In this document: positions 23,301-35,088 of the stretch, one piece after another | Numbering within the stretch: position 1 is the first letter of the stretch | Layout: every line of letters begins with the position of its first letter | DNA from: Membranipora membranacea | Taxonomy: Eukaryota; Bryozoa; Gymnolaemata; Cheilostomatida; Membraniporidae | Direction of reading: 5' to 3' | DNA length: 60,000 nt | Assembly: GCA_914767715.1 (NCBI GenBank) | Contig: OU612074.1 | Location: 12,388,062-12,448,061, forward strand | Made by a program: the position numbers and the translations under genes | The notes under the pieces: generated by a model | The model's database searches: none | The model's input: the letters and a program-made list of their open reading frames with translations, nothing else | What the model was told of the DNA's origin: nothing

Positions 23301-25537
23301 CTACCGAAACTGTCCTCTTTTATCCTGTGACTTTGAATGATAGACCTGCCTCACAAAAGGGGAGGAACTTGGTTCATGCCCTGTTGAACTGTTAAATCTA
23401 ACCATTTAAATCTAAATATCTGCAAAAAGCATCATTGGTTGGGCATAGCTTGTCAAACAAATCTCCATATAGCAATACTAGCCAGCAGATGGTGATCATC
23501 GCAAAAAATTGGGGTTAATGAACCAAACCTTGACCCACAGATCAGCAATTGAAGAAGACAATCAAAAGATATTGGCTATTTTGATCGTAATGACATGAAT
23601 CAGGGGTAAGGGGATAATTCCATTAATATGGGCCAGGATACTTGGGCCAAAACTGCGAGACTCCTCGCTCGAAGTCCTTGCTTTGTTGGTCTTCCAAAGT
23701 CTTACACTCAGAAGATATGATAGTTCTATCAAGTAATATACAATACCTCGCCTATTATACAGCAAATGGCAATCAGATTTTGGCAGTCATTAATTGAAAG
23801 ATTGTATATTGTAGATTACTGAAGTTGAACCACGCACTGGACAGACCTAGTTTTGATGCTCAAACTCTGCTTGAGTTGTTGCTGGTGGCATTCCATAATC
23901 AACCACAGGCATCAACCCGGCAGGGTGCAAGCACTATAACTAAGATAGAACTAGCGTTACGATATAACAGGTAGACTGAAAAATATTCAATTAAATCTGA
24001 TAAAAGCAATTCATGCATTGGTGCAAACATCAAAACAGAAGATTATAGATATGATAAAATCAGAGATGCTTTGATTGAATCAACTAATGCTAAGCGGATC
24101 ACTAATAGCTGGAATTTACATGACAGGAGCGCGGAGGTATGTACATGTAGCGGATTACCTTTAAGTCACAGTCTGAAATCAGCCAACTGTTGAGTAATTT
24201 CCAAGATGTCAATTAAACCGCAAAACCAGTTGGTGAAACCTGCTTCAAGTCCTAAGCTCACCCGTGGTGTCAAATTAGTAACCAGGAGTAACCGCACACT
24301 CCGTTTAGGGCGTATAATGATCGATTGAGACATGTTTTGGGTTGTTCAGGGAAATTGCAACTAATAATAGGATTTACAGATCATAATTAGACGACTTGTT
24401 AATGGGGAAAGCTATAAACATTCCTTAGTGTTGAGCAGAGTTTATCACTATGACATGGAGGTTTCCCTACAAATCTAGATGCATGGCCAAGCACTGAAAT
24501 ACAAGCCAAATGGTGCTAAATTGGAAAGCTTACTCATATAGAGAAAATTTGATATAGGCTGCCCAGCTAAATGATGATACAGTATGCATCTAGTATGCCA
24601 GTCAGATCAGCAGCAACACAAGAGGAGATATTACTTGAATTCTGTCTAATATGAATGTAACATATTTATTACCCGATTGCTAATAAAAGTTTGATATTTG
24701 ATGCTAATCCAAAGCTCAACACATATTAGCCGAAAAAGAGATTAGTGGCTTAATTCTGCTCTCAACCCGCTCCTTCATGATCCTTGCCCCCAAGAAATAT
24801 ATTCTCAACGCGGCAGTCTAAATTTATAGACTATGGTTTACAAAAGACATTGCATTGTGGGGTAGTATTTATCACATATTTTGGTAGAATAGGTACATAC
24901 CTTAGCCTCGCTTGAGAAGAGTGAGGTGACCCCACTGTATAACAGTATGAATATAACACAGACCATACACTGAGCCCATGCTATAAATATAGAGACATCT
25001 TCTTTGTGACCATCCTTTTCACCCACACCTGCAGATAACACCATGACATTGTATAGGTTCTTTAAAGTAACAAGTAAAACAGAAAGTTCAATGTTTTTTT
25101 TGGCTGTGTGTTTGGTTCATTCGAACCTGCTCAGCTATCGTTTTTTTATATGAATGAGACGATTTGACAAAATTGATTACTAACATGGTTTCGTTAGCAC
25201 GAATGAGGTGAAAATTGAAATTGCCAGTGATGATCAAAGGCTGAATATCTTGATTTTCGGTTTCACTGATTGCAAGACATCAAAAGATTTGTCCGAGGTA
25301 CATAACCAAACAGAAAGCATACTCTTATTAATACACAACACACTGAGGTGTAAATGATGTTTCTTAAGGGAGCCTACATCGTGATCCCATAAACATAATC
25401 TATGTTTAGGCCTATGGGTGATACCTACCTCCGACTAGATGTTTATTGAAGAAGACCATCGATATAGAGATAGTCCAGTAGGTGAGCACTACATTGATGA
25501 TTTTACTCATATGCAGGATCTGATCTGTCACACCCAT
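17333..25537 (-). CDS. SLC35C1: GDP-fucose transporter, SLC35C1 type
   Basis: Coding exons: 25537-25429 (the exon itself begins at acceptor 25552), 25028-24901, 22550-22428, 21181-21047, 18646-18461, 18116-17949, 17536-17333. Phases agree; 350 aa versus about 364 in human. It is a multi-pass drug/metabolite-superfamily nucleotide-sugar transporter. Family blocks in order are YWTISISMVFFNKHL (TM1), a hydrophobic AWAQCMVCVIF helix, LVGIAFFQIARSF, GFFIGVDQE, ALNGIYTKKAL, NVNASLLLM and TSPITHHIS. These match the human order (VTSISMVFLNKYL, YVGVAFYNVGRSL, GVDQE, LNAIYTTKVL, NNVNA, TSPLTHNIS). Known role: imports GDP-fucose into the Golgi for fucosylation. Translation start is taken as the first Met of the first coding exon. 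A donor-like site near 26191 suggests a noncoding 5' exon. The cytoplasmic C-tail is Asn-rich and lacks obvious retention signals. Confidence 0.92.
18726..18928. mobile_element. MITE, GGGGGTCTTTCAATTAGAA family, copy 2
   Basis: About 200 bp with ends GGGGGTCTTTTAATTAGAA and TTCTTATTGAAAGACCCC and internal GAGTGAGCGAT words. In an SLC35C1 intron. Confidence 0.7.
18990..19117. mobile_element. possible decayed GATCAAGTTTGATCC-family MITE
   Basis: The right end (AGGCAAAAGGCTCACACTTGATCTAG) resembles the right end of the copy at 36596-36690; the left end (GCTAGAGCGAGTTTGTTCC) is only weakly similar. Confidence 0.3.
19257..19409. mobile_element. MITE, GGGGGTCTTTCAATTAGAA family, copy 3
   Basis: About 150 bp; the right end TTCTAGTTGAAAGACCCCC is clear, the left end is eroded. 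Only about 330 bp from copy 2. Confidence 0.6.
20237..20481. repeat. inverted repeat of about 105-bp arms (foldback MITE)
   Basis: Left arm 20237-20341 and right arm about 20376-20481 are inverse copies at roughly 90 percent identity. Shared words include CATTGCACTTCCTATCTC and GAAAGTTTATATAAAAG, separated by a short loop. No coding capacity. In an SLC35C1 intron. Confidence 0.75.
20677..20719. mobile_element. 43-bp terminal-repeat element, same family as 8717-8736
   Basis: TAGCCTATCTTGACAA at the left and TTGTCAAGACAGGCTA at the right enclose 11 nt. Flanks are ATACATTCC and GTACATACC, a 7-of-9 match compatible with an aged 9-bp target duplication. Confidence 0.55.
22252..22372. repeat. inverted repeat with ~53-bp arms
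   Basis: Left arm 22252-22304 and right arm 22317-22372 share CGCCAAGCAAC and CAGACTGTCAAA in inverse order. It sits 56 bp from the SLC35C1 exon ending at 22428, so it would form a hairpin just after a splice donor. A direct repeat (GGGCRGAATTTTCTRGAATTC at about 22058 and 22192) lies next to it. Confidence 0.65.
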
Positions 25538-25552
25538 AGTCAGTCCTTCTGT

Positions 25553-27801
25553 CTAAGAGAAAACCATTAAACTAAAATGACAACAGCAGCAACTGTATAT
25601 TAATTTGGTCATGTTTAAGTCACAAAATATTGCTGCATACAATTTGGTTTTCATATGACTTGGACGCAGGCGATTGGCGTTTCTAAAGAAATGAAATTGA
25701 AATTCTTAGAACTATTTATGAAGCATAGGGAGGACGTGTCTGGCTGCTGTGTAAGAAGCAGAGACAGGTACTCTTACACTTATTAGACAACATTGCAAAA
25801 CTTTGACCATTATTATGTATCGGCCTGACTTGTATTGCTTAATGATAAGCAACATAGGTATGTATAATATGATTATTATTTATTATTATCAGGCCTTCTT
25901 CTACAAACAACAAACAAAGTTGCAGTTTGAGTCAATTAAGCAAAGCAACAGTGGGTATTGACAACACTGAAAGACAGCCATGCCCAGTCAGTAAAATCTG
26001 CAAATATTACATTTCTCATACATATTCAAGGGGGGGGGGGGGTACTAGTAAAACATCATTGCCTATCTTGAGTCTTGACAAGGAGTAAGTCTTTAACTCC
26101 TTTGTCTTGACAAGTTTTGAAACTTTGTTGTTAAGTGGGGCTAAGTAAAATTAAAATAAATGTGTGTAAATAGGTGAAATATGAACTTACCTTGTCCTTA
26201 TTGTAGTATTAAGTAGAGTAAAGCAGCTATCTAGTAACTAGCAGTCTGATGATCAGATCTGTAAATCATTCTGAGACAATCAACAATGACTAGGCACACC
26301 CTGTCTCAGCTCTTCATTTAATCCTTTGAATGAGTCACTTTTATTTCTTCAGCTTTGAAAACAAGTCTGGAAAGCCCTTACTGAAAATAGCCTAAGTTTT
26401 GTTTGAAATGTGAGCTAGAAAGAGAGTTATTGTTAATTTCCCTCAAAGTTTGTGGAAGCAAAGGTTAATATAGTGATACAGCAACTCCACTTAACACTTT
26501 AAGCTAATCTAGCCCCGCCCATGTATTTTTCAACAACCAATTGAATCACTGGGAAATTTAAGACACTTTTATTGTCGAATAATGTATGATAAAATCAGAA
26601 TTGAGGCAAGGACTGGATTTCAGATAGTGACAAGATGTAGTTTCATATTGAGAAGGTGTGTCACATGCAGAGATTTGTTTTGCCGAGTATAACTTTCAGA
26701 ACTTGAATTTTCACTCATGTAAGTATTTTACACTCTACTACTGGTTCTTTGTGCATTGTAGGCCTTTCACAACCTACTACGAGGTGCATGGATTTCCACA
26801 TATTCATGTATCAACCACTGATTCTGGCTTTCTTGTTGGAGATACTCTCCAAGGCAAATCATGCATGCTGGGCACCAGGGACCTACATGCCTTTTTACTG
26901 GACATTGACAAAGTTAAGGCATGTAAGTCCAAGGGGCCCATGAAGACATGGTGGGCACTATCAATGTTTTGACTCTATAAATAAGCAACATGCCATCTGT
27001 GCAGTTGGTGCAAATCCAGTGATCTTGACCAACTACAGAAGGCCTGCTCTATATGCCACACATTGGTCCCTATGTTATGTAGTTCTTGCTTGAGCTTCTC
27101 TGATACTCACTGAGGTCAACTCATGTGACTTGCATGACTGTATGTGGCAGTTTGCCACCTTTTGATGGTTGATAACGGAATCAGGGATTGCTCAGCGTTA
27201 GGGGCATCGGACTCAGGATCACTAGGTCCTGGGTTCGAGCCCACTAGGTGTACTGTTTGTCTAGTGCTACCTGACTTGGCTGTCGCGGGCCATTCACCCT
27301 AGCTGAGCTCAAATGAATAATGTCTTAGGAAAACAGATTGCTGGATTCAACAACCCTGATGTAGCAATTACCTCACCTGAGGAGGAAAGGAACTTAAAGG
27401 TCCTGTCTGAAACGGCATGGTTTACCAAATTTAAGTAAATTAAGTCAAATTAAGTAAAAGTAAATATCCTGATTAGAATAGGATTAAAATGTATCAAAAG
27501 CAGAGGGCAGAAAAAGAGTGAACAAAACAAGTTGAGATGCAAGTATAGTTTGCAAATGACAATCTATTGAAACCGCAATCAATATTACAGCTCAACCTAA
27601 CTAAAGAATGTGGCAACTACTGTGACTGTGTAGCAGATTAAGTTTAGAATTAAGGCCCAACGGACACATCGTAATAATGGTAATTTGAATTATGATATTG
27701 AAATGATTCTGGTTCTGATTGCTAATGTCTCATAAAGAATAATATTATATGTTGAACTGTTCATTGTTGTAGAACATTTTAGGTGTAATAGCTCTATCAA
27801 C
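25553..27801. other. gap between divergent SLC35C1 and the 6-TM gene
   Basis: A donor-like AAGGACAAG|gtaagt at about 26191 (minus) may mark a noncoding SLC35C1 5' exon. A G-run lies at about 26032-26042. The stretch 26760-26970 (+) keeps an open frame reading HGFPHIHVSTTDSGFLVGD after an acceptor-like site; I do not recognise it and it may be a transposon remnant. A SINE lies at 27184-27420. Confidence 0.35.
27184..27420 (+). mobile_element. tRNA-derived SINE, family C
   Basis: A tRNA-like head with A-box-like GGGATTGCTCAGCGTTAGGG and a perfect B box GGGTTCGAGCCC near 27231-27242, followed by an unrelated body. Single copy in this window and different from families A and B. Confidence 0.6.
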
Positions 27802-30800
27802 ATGACACTAGTCCTGAAACTACCGTTTATTATCTACACATTGGCGCATTCATATTTATTCTACAAACAGGTAGGCATATTATTCTTTTCAGTGTCATAG
27901 ATTCGATCAGAGTCTATTCTTGAATATGATTCAAGTAAAGTCTGTTAGCCTTAATTAATCAGATTGTACCACCTAAGACCCCCTCTGCTTGCAGATCGAC
28001 TCTGTGTTACGAGTCTCTCTGCACCGCAGCGACAGTGCCACAAACTGGACCAGTTGACCTAACTTTATTTTGGCTATAAAAGCTAACTTTTCCCCAGTGC
28101 GGGTGGGGTGACTTTTCAGTTTGAGAACTCGAGTACACTTGAATTAGCTCAGTTGCTATGGTGCAAAGATAACCAACCTGAATTGATTGGTGCACATGCG
28201 CAAAGTGGCCCCAGAAAACTTCTACCTCGACTCATATATGTGACTATTTTGAGTTAGGACCATAGACTTAATATACTACCTAGACAGGCCAATAGCATTC
28301 AATACTGTCCCACTTAAAGAGCACGACATGACGTAATTAGTTTGTGCTGTGAGCCATAGTTTACTATATATCCATCAATGAAACAATGTGAAAAATCAAG
28401 GGACGCTGGGCATGATATCAGCCGCTGTCCAGCCCCTTATTATTCAAACACAAAGAAAATTGGTGAGTGTATGCAAAAGACCTTTCCTCACGAGATCATA
28501 ATTTGTCTCCATAACCAGAACTTTTTATGATAAAAGACAATCATTAGCCAATAAACATTGAAACAAATACAGCCATTTACCCTCAGCACTTCCATCACTT
28601 TCTATAAAAATTTAAGAATACCTATAACACGAGATCACAAATATTTTGTTGGATAAGCCAGATCTAAGCACCAGCACCACCACCATCATCATTTTTTCCT
28701 TAGAATTCTTTGTAGTTGTGACTGAACACAACCAGTCTGCTCAAATTGGATTGCTAATTTTGTTGTCGCTTCACAAGGAAGAATAGATCTGTGCTGTTAA
28801 ATGAGTATGCAAACTACAGATAGCTGCTGTTCCTGGGTACGTATGATGAAGCTAGAGTATTGACAATAACTTAAAATTATTATAGTTCAGAACTGTAGTC
28901 AAAATCTAATGGCCTTTCCCAAGGCCGAACTTAATTTTGCCGAAGCCTGTAAGGTTCTTTGAGTTTATAAATGTGATATCGGCGTCAACAGTGAATGTCT
29001 ATTGCTTCCCCGACCTATACACAGAAACAGCAGCGTGAAAAAAAGTTATTACTGATATGTCTAAAACTGTTTTAACAAAATTGCGTCCGATGAAGACCAT
29101 CCTATTTTTTGTCGTGTTATTTTCAACTGTGCAAAGGTTGCCTCTTGCCTACATACCATCAATTGCCCACCAAAGTGCAGGACCGGAAGGCATTTAAAGA
29201 GCTTTTTTCCGTATTACATGTCAACTGACAACAGAATTTAAAATGTTCATTTTCATGTACCAATCCAATCCTATCGCCTGTTAATGCAATGATTGTTATA
29301 ATAAGCTGAACCTAACCAGAACACGTCATCATCTGAGAAAACGGAACTACATGTAATGATGAAACTACAGAGGAAAAAGGATGGAAGCAGGTGACTCTAA
29401 TAATTTCCAAAACTGGAAAATGAAATACCCTGGCCAAACTTATTTTTGCCGATGCCGGTAAGGTTCTTGGAGTTTTTGAGTTTATCAATGTGATATTGGC
29501 GTCAACAGTGAATGTCAATTAGAGTGATATTTGAAAAGTACAATTCCGGTAATGATCATTATTATTATTCTTATCGTTGCATTCACATTATTTTTTTTCA
29601 ATAGTTTCAATAATTCCCATAAAAACTATTTCAGCTTTGATCTAGGTGGAGCCCTGCAGACATCTATACTTCTCAAGATAGTGCAGCACAATCAACAGTG
29701 ATGTCTCCTTACAGAGGGATTTTTTAGTCATTGCAGAAGGGGTTGTTGCTGCTCATTAATTCAAAAACTTCTCTGGCTGTCTAAATAAAGGGTTCAGAAA
29801 CGTTATTTTGTGGCTCAGACTGGGTTCTATACTAAAAGCCATTATTCATACTAAACCTTAGCTCATACCAACAAAAATTTATTGCACGCTGCGGATCGGT
29901 TTGTGCTTGTGAGCAGCTGTGATGCATATGAGCACGCAACTCTCGGCTGAGTCAAGCAATAATGCTGGTGATCATTTGGCAATTATTTTCCAGTCTTGGA
30001 AATGATTAGAATCACTGCTTCCATCCTTCATCCTCTGTAGTTTCATCATCACATGTAGTTCCATTTTCTCAGATGATCACGTGTCATGTTGTAATAACTA
30101 CTTTTTTCACGCTGCCGTGTCTGGTCAAGGAAGCAATTGACATTCACTGTTGACGCCGATATCATATTGATAAACTCAAAGAACCTTACTGGTATCGACA
30201 AAATTAAGTTTGGCCGCAGTAAAGGCAATTAGATTTTGACTACAGTACTGAAGTATAATAATTTTAAGTTATTGTCAATACTCTAGCTTCATCATATGTA
30301 CTCAGGAACAACAGCTATCTGTAGTTTACATACTCAATTTACAGCACAGATCTATTCTTCCTTGTGAAGCGACAATAAAATTGGCAATCCAATTTGAGCA
30401 GACTGGTTGTGTTCAGTCACTACTAGGAACAATTTTGAAGAAAAAAACGATGATGGCGGTGATAAGATCTGGCTCATCCAACAAAATATTTTTGATATTT
30501 TGTTATAGGTACTCTTTACATTTTTATAGTAGTGATGGAAGTGCTGAGGGTAAATGGCTGTATTTATTTCAGTTTTCATTGGCCAATGATTGTATCTTAT
30601 CATAAAAAGTTCTGGTTCTGGGGAAAAATTATGAATACCATCTCGTGTGGAAAGGTCTTTTACATACACTCACCAATTTTCTTTGTGTTTGAATAATAAG
30701 GGGCTGGACAGGGGCTGACATCATGCCCAATGTCCCTTGATTTTTCACACTATTTCATTGAATGGTATATAGTAAACTATGGCTCACAGCACAAACTAAT

Positions 30801-32620
30801 TACGTCATGTCGTGCTATTTAAGTGGGACATATTATGATCAGTGAAGCATAAGCATTGTCCTGTCTAGGTAGTATATAAAGTCTATGGTTAGGACTCATT
30901 CCCTTCAGATTGATGGGTATGCCTATGCCATTTGATGATACACCAGAAAAGAAGAAGAAAGTCACCTCTCACTCCTACATATATTATATATATGCTTCAA
31001 GTGGCATTGTTTTATTTAATTTGTCATATCTGTTGGTTTGTATGATAGGCCATAACTATGTTGTGTTGAAACTGTTGAAGCTCGCAATGACCTTCTTCCA
31101 CTATAGAGGGCATACTCGCTTTTGGCTCCTAAATATCATAATATCAATTTTCCAACAACATTTTGCCCCTAAACAACAATTATCCACTTACAAGCCCTAT
31201 CTGTAATTTCTCTTGTATACTTCAGATCACTGCGGGACCACCAGATGAAACAAGCCTCAATAAGTTTCTAGTCTATCTACCGATGCTTATCGTGACTGCA
31301 GGATGCGCTTTAGATAACTTCAGACTCACTCTTGGTATATGTGCGACTGGCAAAGTTCTCTCCTATTTCTCATATGGCCTGCATCTGATCGCTCTACCCA
31401 CCCTAGTGTCTACGGTAGTGTACTTTGTAGAGGTAAGTTTATGCCTAGCCAATGTGTTGGCTCTGATTGGTGGGTGGGTGGGGGCATAAAGAGCCATTGA
31501 CAGGTTGATATGTGCAGCTTATGTACAGCTTATGTAGTTATCAACAAAAGAATAATAACAGGGATACTGTTTACTGTATCCCTGATATTATTCTCTTTTT
31601 GAAAACTGCATAAGTCTCTTTTTGTCCATGACCTAAAGACCAGCAACTATATCTTAAATTTGGATGCCCAAAATAAACATGTCCGCCATTAGACCTGATG
31701 TTTCACATACAAACATACACGTAATATTTGATGTATTACTCAGATTTAATGTTGTTTTCTGTGAGGAATTTGTGGAATTCATTGAGTGTGCAGGCACCAA
31801 ATTCCTACTAATCGAACTATAACAAAAAAAATCTCGTTTTCAGAGAACATCAGGGTTGCCTGACTACCATTGGATGTTATACGGTGCTGCATTCGTTTCC
31901 ATAGCCCTGACGCTAGATGGAATACATATATACTCTTCAGATGTGAGCGGAAAACTCATGGTTAAACCTTGTCCTGGAGGTTTGACTCAATACGGACTTG
32001 TTAAAGTAAGTAATACTTGGACTAGGCAAGAAGTTAGCTTGAACAATCTTTTATCCATTTGACCTATTGTGCATTAAAAGTGTCTGATGTTTGTTGGAAG
32101 GGCATGTCCGGTGGCTCTAAAAAAATGTAGGCTATTTCCCCGCCTCTCCAAATGTTTGGAAAACAGAAGACTCAGATTCTACCAAGAATGTTTGATGAAT
32201 ATGCTTAAGATTTAGCTGTGAGAGTGTAAGATAACGGTCTATTTAACAGACTCAACATTAAATTTTAAACCCCCAAGAATATCTGTTCTCAAACAAGTAA
32301 TCAAGTTTTCCTCTCTTGAAAACTGAGCGGGCAACTTCTTAATCAATGATTTTGCAATTAAAACTTTCTGTCATACATTTCAGACACCACCTCGATTTCT
32401 GGCTGGAGTTATAGTACTAAGCTTGTCCCTGTTAGCCTGTGGATCTGTATACTGGATGTACAAATCTGATTATTATGTCTTCATAGTCCAGCTTACCTGC
32501 TTCATTGCTCAAGCAGCCTCCCCGGCTCTTGTAAAGAAAGCCTGGCTAACTCAGGTGATGAACTTATTCGAGGTTATAGTCATCGCCAACATGATTTGGA
32601 TAAAGGACCACGTTTTGTAG
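27802..32620 (+). CDS. unrecognised six-pass membrane protein
   Basis: Four exons: 27802-27870, 31226-31432, 31844-32005, 32384-32620, all joined in phase 0; 224 aa. The N-terminus (MTLVLKLPFIIYTLAHSY) is a signal anchor or first helix. Further hydrophobic segments include YLPMLIVTAGCALDNF, LIALPTLVSTVVYF, LYGAAFVSIALTLDG, FLAGVIVLSLSLLACG, VFIVQLTCFIAQAAS and VMNLFEVIVIANMIWI, so about six membrane passes. I do not recognise the family; length and topology resemble small multi-pass proteins such as the TMEM86/YhhN group, but I see none of its motifs. Intron 1 contains the 2.6-kb foldback transposon, so insertion did not interrupt the coding exons. Confidence 0.75.
28261..30887. mobile_element. 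2.6-kb foldback DNA transposon with 8-bp target duplications
   Basis: It begins CATAGACTTAATATACTACC and ends with the inverse (GGTAGTATATAAAGTCTATG). Left arm about 28261-29060 and right arm about 30090-30887 are inverse copies of about 800 bp at roughly 90 percent identity. A perfect 8-bp direct repeat, GTTAGGAC, flanks the element (28253-28260 and 30888-30895). The left side also contains a partial duplication (29312-29520). No transposase frame is present, so it is non-autonomous. Eight-bp duplications with CA...TG ends occur in P and hAT superfamilies; which one is inferred only. Confidence 0.88.
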
Positions 32621-33319
32621 GACAAGGGAAGTTAATTTATTCTCCTTGCTCAGTATTTTTGTAACTGCCAATTTATTGAATTTTTTTTAAAATTATGCAG
32701 CAGCTCACTTGACAGTTTGCAGTTTTTCTATCCGATTAGTTTTCACTCAATTTATACCAAACAATTCTATATCATGGTGCTATTAGAAAGTATGGCCAAG
32801 TATTAAACAATGCAACGATATCAACTTCGCGTTTATTCAAAACAAAAGTATTGACATCACTATTTGTTAGTCAGCAGTCATTCGGAGTAAGCATCATCTG
32901 CTTTAGACATGGAGTATCAATTGTAAAAAAGAGTTGCCACTATCCTGCTATATCAGAGAGTGAGATTGAAATAGAAATAATCTCGCCTTGTCATGCGCTT
33001 CATTTTATGGTTTTGTGAGTAAACCAAAAAAAGTAACTCCCTAAACAAAAGATAAGCTGCTGTGTGACGAGGCTAAGAATAATCAGATATAAAACATCAA
33101 AGTTAAGAGGCACAGAGAACCATTACCAAACTCTGACTCATCACACCAAGCCAAGCTTAAATTACAGGCTTCATTGACTATTATTAACGGTAACCATGGT
33201 TACTAGGTATTACCATTATTGATCTGATGATGAGGAGGTTATTAATGAGATAACCAGCCAAGCGTAAAAACTAAACCATCTAGTTGAAACTACCGTTATC
33301 AAGTACTTTTCTGACTCAC
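32621..33319. other. gap downstream of the 6-TM gene
   Basis: No exon recognised on either strand and no AATAAA found close to the 6-TM stop codon. Confidence 0.35.
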
Positions 33320-33481
33320 ACCATTACTAGCTTTGTAATGTCTAGCTTTCTGTAGGATATCGGCCCTTTGAACATAACCTATAGTATCCCAATAGGAATT
33401 AGCTACCACATGAATTGAACTTGCCCCAACCAGTTCCATAGCAATGGAGTCTTTTGGGGTCTTCGGCGGTGAGACCTTCAT
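33320..33481 (-). CDS. hypothetical single exon, strand uncertain
   Basis: On the minus strand an ATG at 33481 opens 54 codons ending at a GGT|gtgagt donor (33320). The peptide (KDSIAMELVGASSIHVV... YWDTIGYVQRADILQK) has protein-like composition, but I do not recognise it and found no downstream exon in the 700 bp before the neighbouring gene. On the plus strand the same DNA carries a CAG|gtatgt donor at 33510 and a short open frame (MESFGVFGGETFMARHLLQTQ less one residue) whose phase 0 matches the exon at 35089. It could be the missing first exon of that gene, though it encodes no signal peptide. Confidence 0.3.
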
Positions 33482-33804
33482 GGCAAGACATCTCCTCCAA
33501 ACGCAGGTATGTTGAGTTCTTGATTTTGGTTTGTTAACTTTTTGATTCTAGCAAAAGACTGTTCAGCTGAATTTTTTTCCATTTTAACCATCACATGACG
33601 CAGCGATACTGCTAGATTTCTTATTTTGTTGATACATCGATGTATAGTTAATGATTTGACTTTTGGTTAACAAAGACTCGCATAATAATTATTCCCATTA
33701 CACAATTTGTCCCCTCCCACTCATAGTGATCTTGTTATCACTGAAGGTGACATGTACAGAATTTTGCCGACATAAAGCCGAATACATTGCCTAAGATTGT
33801 ATTA

Positions 33805-34792
33805 GGGGAAGGCGGGGCACGTTGAGCCATGGGGCACGTCGATCCACCCCACTTTTTTCAAATACCATTTTATGTTTTGAGTTTTCCCCTCCATCAGAGG
33901 TCATGTGACCAAGGGCACCCTTTTTGAGCAGACAAAAATAAAGATAGCTACTAAGGGAAGATAATTATTTAGTTTTTCATCGTTTTTATCGTAAAAAGTA
34001 AATAATGCGCTAATCGACGGAAATTTCATCTATTCTCAACAGGGCGTGACTGAGAATTTGCAACTTTTATTATGTGATAACATCATATTTAGTCTCAATT
34101 TCACATAATCTAAACTTATCTCTGATGGAGAGATTTTGTTAAACTTGAGTTGAAAGTGAAAAACAGGCTATTGGGGCACGTTGAGCCATGCCCGACGGGG
34201 CACGTTGAGCCATGCCCTGCAGTATATGAATGTTATATGATGAAAGTGTATATGAAGTATATGTACACGAAAACAGAAACATTGTAATTGATGTTTCTTT
34301 AATGAAGTTAGCAATTACTCCGAGTTCACTTTTCCCTTCACTTATCATCAAGTTTGCCGTGCGCAAGTTTTTCTCTACCGCAAATGTTTCGGAGATTTAT
34401 TTTGTGTTGCGAATTATATTTTATAGTTCAATTGAGTGAAAAACTGCGCTGTTGCAATGAATTAGGTTGCTTTTCTTTATTTCTTATGGTTGCAATGAAT
34501 TAAAAAGTTGTGACCAGCAAAGAGATGACCATAACAGAGTGGCTCAACGTACCCCATACAAAATGCGGACCCGGCTCAACGTGCCCCGTGCTTGGGGCAC
34601 GTTGAGCCGCTTTCAAATTTTTTTTGAAACAGCAATATTTCCTTTTCTTGCTGCAGTAGGTTTCTGACCTCACTCATGTTGATGGAAGACATGAAGACCT
34701 ATTTCAGTGCCAATTTTTGTTAATCTGGCGCAATTCAACTGCATGTTACAATCAAATATGTAAAAACTGGCTCAACGTACCCCGTCTTCCCC
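33805..34792. mobile_element. 988-bp MITE built on GGGGCACGTTGAGCC repeats
   Basis: Ends are GGGGAAGGCGGGGCACGTTG and its near-exact inverse (24-bp terminal repeats, two mismatches), flanked by TA on both sides (33803-33804 and 34793-34794) as expected of Tc1/mariner-like insertion. The 15-mer GGGGCACGTTGAGCC or a one-base variant occurs at 33814, 34173, 34197 and 34594 in one orientation and 34541, 34573 and 34769 in the other. No transposase is encoded. Confidence 0.8.
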
Positions 34793-35088
34793 TATACTTT
34801 TCTGGCAAAATGCAAGAGTATCTGTCATTCCTCTTCAAATATGTTGGTGGTTTAGTTTGTCAATAGCAAAAGCCCAATCTTTAAAATTTACCTACATCAC
34901 TACTGTATCTGATTGAGACCTTATACACACTGATGGTAAATTCAATGTTTTTAGCAGCCTTTGTTCTCACCAATGAACCCCCTCTGATTGCTGATTAGCC
35001 ATGATTGTCATGTTTCTTCCTTGGGGACAGGGCAGGGAGTTCATTGTTCTCACAGTTGCCTTATTTGGTAATGCTCTATATTTATCAG

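Noticed and set aside
30352-30669. Overlapping frames on both strands
   Set aside because: They lie in the right arm of the foldback transposon, and the left arm does not keep them open.
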